Shown here: piece by piece, positions 61,901 to 64,000 of the stretch
Layout: the number at the start of each line of letters is the position of its first letter
Position numbering within the stretch: the first letter of the stretch is position 1
DNA from: Undaria pinnatifida
Lineage: Eukaryota > Sar > Phaeophyceae > Laminariales > Alariaceae
Assembly: GCA_012845835.1 (NCBI GenBank)
Contig: JABAKD010000025.1
Coordinates: 20,995,423-21,059,422, forward strand
Direction: 5' to 3'
Length of the DNA stretch: 64,000 bases
Position numbers and translations under genes: made by a program
The notes under the pieces: generated by a model
Seen by the model: the letters and a program-made list of their open reading frames with translations, nothing else
What the model was told of the DNA's origin: nothing
Databases searched by the model: none

Positions 61901-63974
61901 AGCATGAGCTAGGCCACACAGATCTTCCTGGAATATCTAGATCATCAAGTGGGGGTCAATGATCTGCCGGACGCGTGGAAATATTTTCACCAGATACAGC
62001 ATTAATGAATGATTTCCTGGCGGACTCAACTGCTATAAAATGACAGTACTGTCGGGGTAGGCGACCACTGGAAGCCATAGTACAGCAAGAAATCTGACGC
62101 CTTCTGCATAGCGATAGACAACCAACACAGCACTTGCCATGTTGTTTTGTTCATCGCTTTGTTCGCGAAGGTGGAACCCGTAATGAAGCGCGTGATCGGT
62201 CCTTACGTCTTCGAGGGGGGTGGAGCCAAGAGTCTGAACTACCAGAGCCTCGCGAAGGACCTGGCACGGGCCACGTTGGAGATCCCGTTCAACATCCCTC
62301 CGTACTTCGCCCTCATTGCGCGGGCGCTGGGGATACTGGAAGGTGGTTGAATGCGAAAATTATTGTTAACGAGCGACGCGACATGTATCTAGATTTTGTA
62401 TTGGCGGGAATGCACTGAAATATGGTTTGAATGCGGATTTGTTTTTTTACGAATCACTGAGTACCTCCTGGCGAAGAATTTTGGAGGCAAGGTCAAGGCG
62501 GTACTGAAGCGTGTTCGATTTCGGGCACAGGGAGAATGTGTAGCTTTTGTTCAGCTTTAACTCCACCCACGTTTAGGGGAAATATCTACTTGCAATGAGA
62601 GTAGGACCCTTCCGCACTAGTAAAAGGGTTGTGTGTCTGGAGACGAAATAAAAACGCTCTGCATACGAAGCGCGTAGCATATGTTGGCTATACTGGTACG
62701 TGCCTTCGGATGCACACCTGGGTTTGGCGCAGGCACGGGAAGGGGGTATCAGAGGCGGAACCGGTTGGTTTCGCGATCGTTTTGGGTACCGATGCGGTGG
62801 GGACGTTCGAGACAGGTGTTTTCAGGTTCCGCACTTACCTCAGTATTCAGCCCTTGTCATGTGCGCGCACGTTTTTGAGAATTACTACTTGGAATTAGTG
62901 TGTAGGGGTGCTGTTGCGGCGGTAATAGAGCTACCAATGCTACGCCGTAACGATCAACCTGTTGTAGCGAAAGTGGCACAGTAAACATACCATGGCGGTA
63001 CCGTGAACCTCGTTTCGCGTGAGCTCGGTGTCAAATGCGGCTGTCCTGTAAGGACGCAGATCCGCTCCGCGACTCCCGTCAGGCGGGTGTGGTGCGCACC
63101 CAACACGGCACGAAACGAAAGCTAAAATCGAAAATTGCCTCCACATGCAAGGACCCACACGACAGCGAGACAAGAAATATGTATATGTGCAGTGCGTCGG
63201 TCGCTTAACAGCGAGACAACAACTACGTTAAGTGTATCGTTCTTTGGTTTTGGAATCTCTCGGCAGCGACAGCGGTTTATACTTAGTACCAGGTATGTTT
63301 TTAATACGGAAGACGTCGAGATAATGCATGCACATATGGAGGGCGCGGGCTCGCAACTAGCGCGGACATACGCATGGTACGGTAACTTTTGTCAATATTG
63401 TTAATTTTTTTGCAGGCGTTGCCCTGACCGGTGACCCCGACTACCGCATCGTCATGGAGGCCTACCCTTTCGTCACCCGCAAGATCATCTCGGACGACTC
63501 TCCGGCCCTGCAGAGGGCGCTCCGGGACATTCTCTACAGGTAGTTGTCTTGTTGATCTGCAGGTACTCTCTTTGTTTCTGTAGCTACTTTCTTGTTGGGA
63601 ATTAACCCGTACCTGGTACACTGCTTGATACCTTGTCACGTTATGTATCGGTATTGTGTGGTTGGGATTTTCACACTTACCTGGTACACTACTGCAACCC
63701 CTGTCCTATACCAATTCCAACCATTTCCCCCGAAAACACATGCGTGCGTTTCTGAGGCGGTTGCATGTAATTCATACGGTGGTTGCTGTCACAAGCCGCC
63801 CACCTGCTGGCAAGTGATATGATAGCTGCCGGCATATAAAACGATTTCGGTGTTTCCATCCCACCCGGGCGCTGACTATGCGTGCCGCGGCTTCTTCGCT
63901 CTCGCAGGAAAATTTTCGACGATGTTCGTGGTGGTGGTGTTACAGTAGAAAACAGAGACGGTAGAAAAAATTGA
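49132..63974 (+). CDS. ABC1/ADCK/UbiB atypical kinase, probably plastid-targeted (14 exons)
   Basis: Exons 49132-49988, 50684-50774, 51157-51312, 52296-52356, 53262-53398, 55235-55371, 55709-55772, 57397-57567, 59113-59197, 60151-60257, 61225-61323, 62171-62342, 63416-63539 and 63908 onward join without a phase conflict into more than 750 residues. Family signatures in order: KLGQ (K368), Ala-rich loop [11 protein letters not shown] (to 436), VAIKIQRPG (K450), [11 protein letters not shown] (502-512), HCDPHPGNML (581-590), LLDFG (D607), then the C-terminal helices. ABC1 kinases are atypical kinase/ATPases that support quinone and other prenyl-lipid metabolism in mitochondria and plastids. The [10 protein letters not shown] and [17 protein letters not shown] segments resemble the plastid/cyanobacterial group. 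The N-terminus ([17 protein letters not shown]) puts Phe after Ala-Val-Ala, like the heterokont plastid signal; plastid location is inference. Three introns have GC donors. Confidence 0.9.
50684..50774 (+). CDS. ABC1 kinase exon 2
   Basis: Acceptor ATGCGTAG, donor GAG|GTAAGG. Encodes [16 protein letters not shown], matching the Y-x-x-x-I-x-x-YW-x-KRP entry segment of ABC1 proteins. Confidence 0.85.
50828..50869 (+). repeat. Partial copy of ABC1 exon 3 within intron 2
   Basis: Bases 50828-50869 match exon 3 bases 51157-51198. Both read [14 protein letters not shown], with six differences, all at third codon positions. The copy is preceded by AAG, a possible acceptor, and diverges right after the 14th codon. 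Confidence 0.85.
51157..51312 (+). CDS. ABC1 kinase exon 3
   Basis: 52 codons, phase 0, acceptor GCTGCAG. Ends LGPTFIK, the Lys of the KxGQ motif. The donor must be AAG|GCGCGT (GC-AG), because exon 4 begins [10 protein letters not shown]. Confidence 0.88.
51313..52295 (+). other. GC-AG intron 3 of the ABC1 kinase gene
   Basis: Donor AAG|GCGCGT, acceptor GTTGCAG. An M1 fragment lies near 51340-51420 and nothing else is recognised. Confidence 0.65.
52296..52356 (+). CDS. ABC1 kinase exon 4
   Basis: Acceptor GTTGCAG, 61 bases, donor G|GTGAGA in phase 1. Encodes [20 protein letters not shown], a hallmark block of the family. Confidence 0.92.
53080..53210 (+). repeat. Dispersed repeat R1 in ABC1 intron 4
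   Basis: Contains GCGCTTGGTGCAAGCA, ACCCGACATGCTCCGTCC and GCGAGGGTCTATGACC, ending about 50 bp before the exon 5 acceptor. Confidence 0.6.
53262..53398 (+). CDS. ABC1 kinase exon 5
   Basis: Phase 1 in (G+CG gives Ala), phase 0 out at CAG|GTGTGC. Encodes [10 protein letters not shown] through the Ala-rich nucleotide loop ASASLAQ. Decayed copies of its last bases and donor recur downstream. Confidence 0.9.
53399..54700 (+). repeat. Decayed tandem array derived from the exon 5 end and its splice donor
   Basis: After the exon 5 donor, TCGCTGGCTCA(G/A)GTGTGC-like words recur near 53498, 53955 and 54323 with a weaker copy near 54127, each followed by (G/T)CATGTAG(C/T)GCATA. Flanks such as CATA(T/C)GCTTGA before the 53955 and 54323 copies show a unit of about 370 bp. 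Confidence 0.7.
54961..54980 (+). repeat. Poly-T run in ABC1 intron 5
   Basis: About 20 T in a row; an M2-like repeat follows to 55190. Confidence 0.7.
55235..55371 (+). CDS. ABC1 kinase exon 6
   Basis: Acceptor [25 protein letters not shown] carries the invariant Lys. The donor is CAG|GCAAGA (GC-AG) in phase 2, required by the next exon. Confidence 0.9.
55709..55772 (+). CDS. ABC1 kinase exon 7
   Basis: Acceptor GCGTAG, phase 2 in. 21 codons ending WATGFYQ. Donor CAG|GCGAGT (GC-AG). Confidence 0.87.
56205..57000 (+). repeat. Two R1 copies flanking an R2 copy
   Basis: R1 at 56205-56370 and 56830-57000 surround R2 at 56505-56830, all in the same orientation in ABC1 intron 7. Confidence 0.6.
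56505..56830 (+). repeat. Dispersed repeat R2, copy 2
   Basis: Second copy of R2. It runs directly into an R1 element at 56830, which suggests R1 and R2 are parts of one longer transposon. Confidence 0.55.
57110..57330 (+). repeat. Dispersed repeat R1, well preserved copy
   Basis: One of the longest R1 copies, one of five in ABC1 kinase introns. It ends in a C-run after CATGCATGAACTGAGTA, as do most copies. Confidence 0.65.
57397..57567 (+). CDS. ABC1 kinase exon 8
   Basis: 57 codons, phase 0 to 0, acceptor TGTGCAG, donor [20 protein letters not shown] and [14 protein letters not shown] are typical ABC1 blocks. Confidence 0.92.
58060..58505 (+). repeat. Minisatellite (GGTACTATTA)n, degenerate
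   Basis: About 40 imperfect 10-bp units of the form GGTACTATTA or GGTACTATTC in ABC1 intron 8, with an interruption near 58190-58250. It ends in GGTACCTGGTA. Confidence 0.85.
59113..59197 (+). CDS. ABC1 kinase exon 9 (catalytic loop)
   Basis: Acceptor GCGCATAG, donor CCCG|GTGAGC in phase 1. Encodes FMHCDPHPG, the catalytic loop. Confidence 0.92.
59880..60010 (+). repeat. Dispersed repeat R1 in ABC1 intron 9
   Basis: Contains CGCTTGGTGCAAGTAATATC, CGCTCCGTCCCGGCATTG and GCGAGGGTCTATACCATATG. Confidence 0.6.
60151..60257 (+). CDS. ABC1 kinase exon 10 (DFG)
   Basis: Acceptor GTACTCAG, phase 1 in. NMLLVDEN through [13 protein letters not shown], ending ATG|GTGAGA. Confidence 0.92.
60313..60690 (+). 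repeat. Hexamer microsatellite (GTTGGT)n, about 370 bp
   Basis: Roughly 60 GTTGGT/GTTGGC units with sparse substitutions, in ABC1 intron 10. Both strands are open (Val-Leu on plus, Thr-Pro or Thr-Asn on minus), but neither is a gene. Confidence 0.9.
61225..61323 (+). CDS. ABC1 kinase exon 11
   Basis: 33 codons, phase 0 to 0, acceptor GTTCCAG, donor CAG|GTCAGT. Helical region around [15 protein letters not shown]. Confidence 0.88.
61324..62170 (+). other. ABC1 intron 11
   Basis: Contains three TACCWGGTA palindromes (61447, 61454, 61681) and repeated CTAGATCATCTAGATCATC words near 61757-61780. No gene. Confidence 0.5.
62171..62342 (+). CDS. ABC1 kinase exon 12
   Basis: Acceptor TCGCGAAG, donor GAAG|GTGGTT in phase 1. 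[10 protein letters not shown] and [17 protein letters not shown] resemble plastid and cyanobacterial members. Confidence 0.9.
62343..63415 (+). other. ABC1 intron 12
   Basis: An M2-like unit near 62550-62630 and one TACCAGGTA palindrome at 63287. No gene. Confidence 0.5.
63416..63539 (+). CDS. ABC1 kinase exon 13
   Basis: Acceptor TTTTTTTGCAG, phase 1 in, donor AG|GTAGTT in phase 2. [19 protein letters not shown] followed by [17 protein letters not shown]. Confidence 0.9.
63908..63974 (+). CDS. ABC1 kinase exon 14, terminal or continuing
   Basis: Acceptor CTCTCGCAG. AG+G completes Arg and the frame reads KIFDDV, then reaches TGA at 63972-63974. Family members usually continue further, so a donor near 63929 with more exons beyond the window is equally possible. 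Confidence 0.5.
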
Positions 63975-64000
63975 AACGATGGTGCTACGTGGATATTTTC

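Overview
The window is eukaryotic nuclear DNA, most likely from a brown alga (Phaeophyceae) or a close stramenopile. Genes are built from short GC-rich exons (57 to about 860 bp) separated by introns of 0.3 to 6.5 kb, neighbouring genes alternate strands, and the introns are packed with transposon debris. The single-exon ankyrin gene has the N-terminal frame and C-terminal tail that I associate with the expanded brown-algal ankyrin family, and a LINE family of the type common in those genomes is present. The species is not identifiable from the sequence alone.

Layout. (1) Minus strand, about 37.1 kb down to the left edge: one very long gene for a coiled-coil protein of unknown function. I resolved about 25 exons by joining splice sites; nearly all adjacent exon phases agree, and the 3' end lies beyond base 1. 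(2) Plus strand, 38,973-44,668: a four-exon gene for a DUF1838-like protein. (3) Minus strand, 45,446-47,050: an intronless ankyrin-repeat protein. (4) Plus strand, 49,132 to about 63,974 or beyond: a 14-exon ABC1/ADCK/UbiB atypical kinase, probably plastid-targeted, with every family motif present.

Genes 1/2 and 3/4 are head to head (about 1.9 and 2.1 kb apart); genes 2/3 are tail to tail (about 0.8 kb). No operon-like relation is expected or seen.

The rest is introns and spacers. They hold LINE 3' ends, a tRNA-derived SINE family with one copy nested in a LINE, a decayed tyrosine-recombinase element plus lone copies of its putative end, several MITE-like families (one intact 796-bp element with a 5-bp target-site duplication), a dispersed repeat with about 12 partial copies, minisatellites and G-rich tracts.

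The most interesting signals are these. A 14-codon copy of an ABC1 kinase exon in the preceding intron differs only at synonymous third positions. A tandemly amplified exon-end plus splice-donor cassette lies in another ABC1 intron. Four introns of the two plus-strand genes use GC donors. The palindromic 9-mer TACCWGGTA is about thirty-fold over-represented. No prokaryotic system, CRISPR array, rRNA or functional tRNA gene was found.
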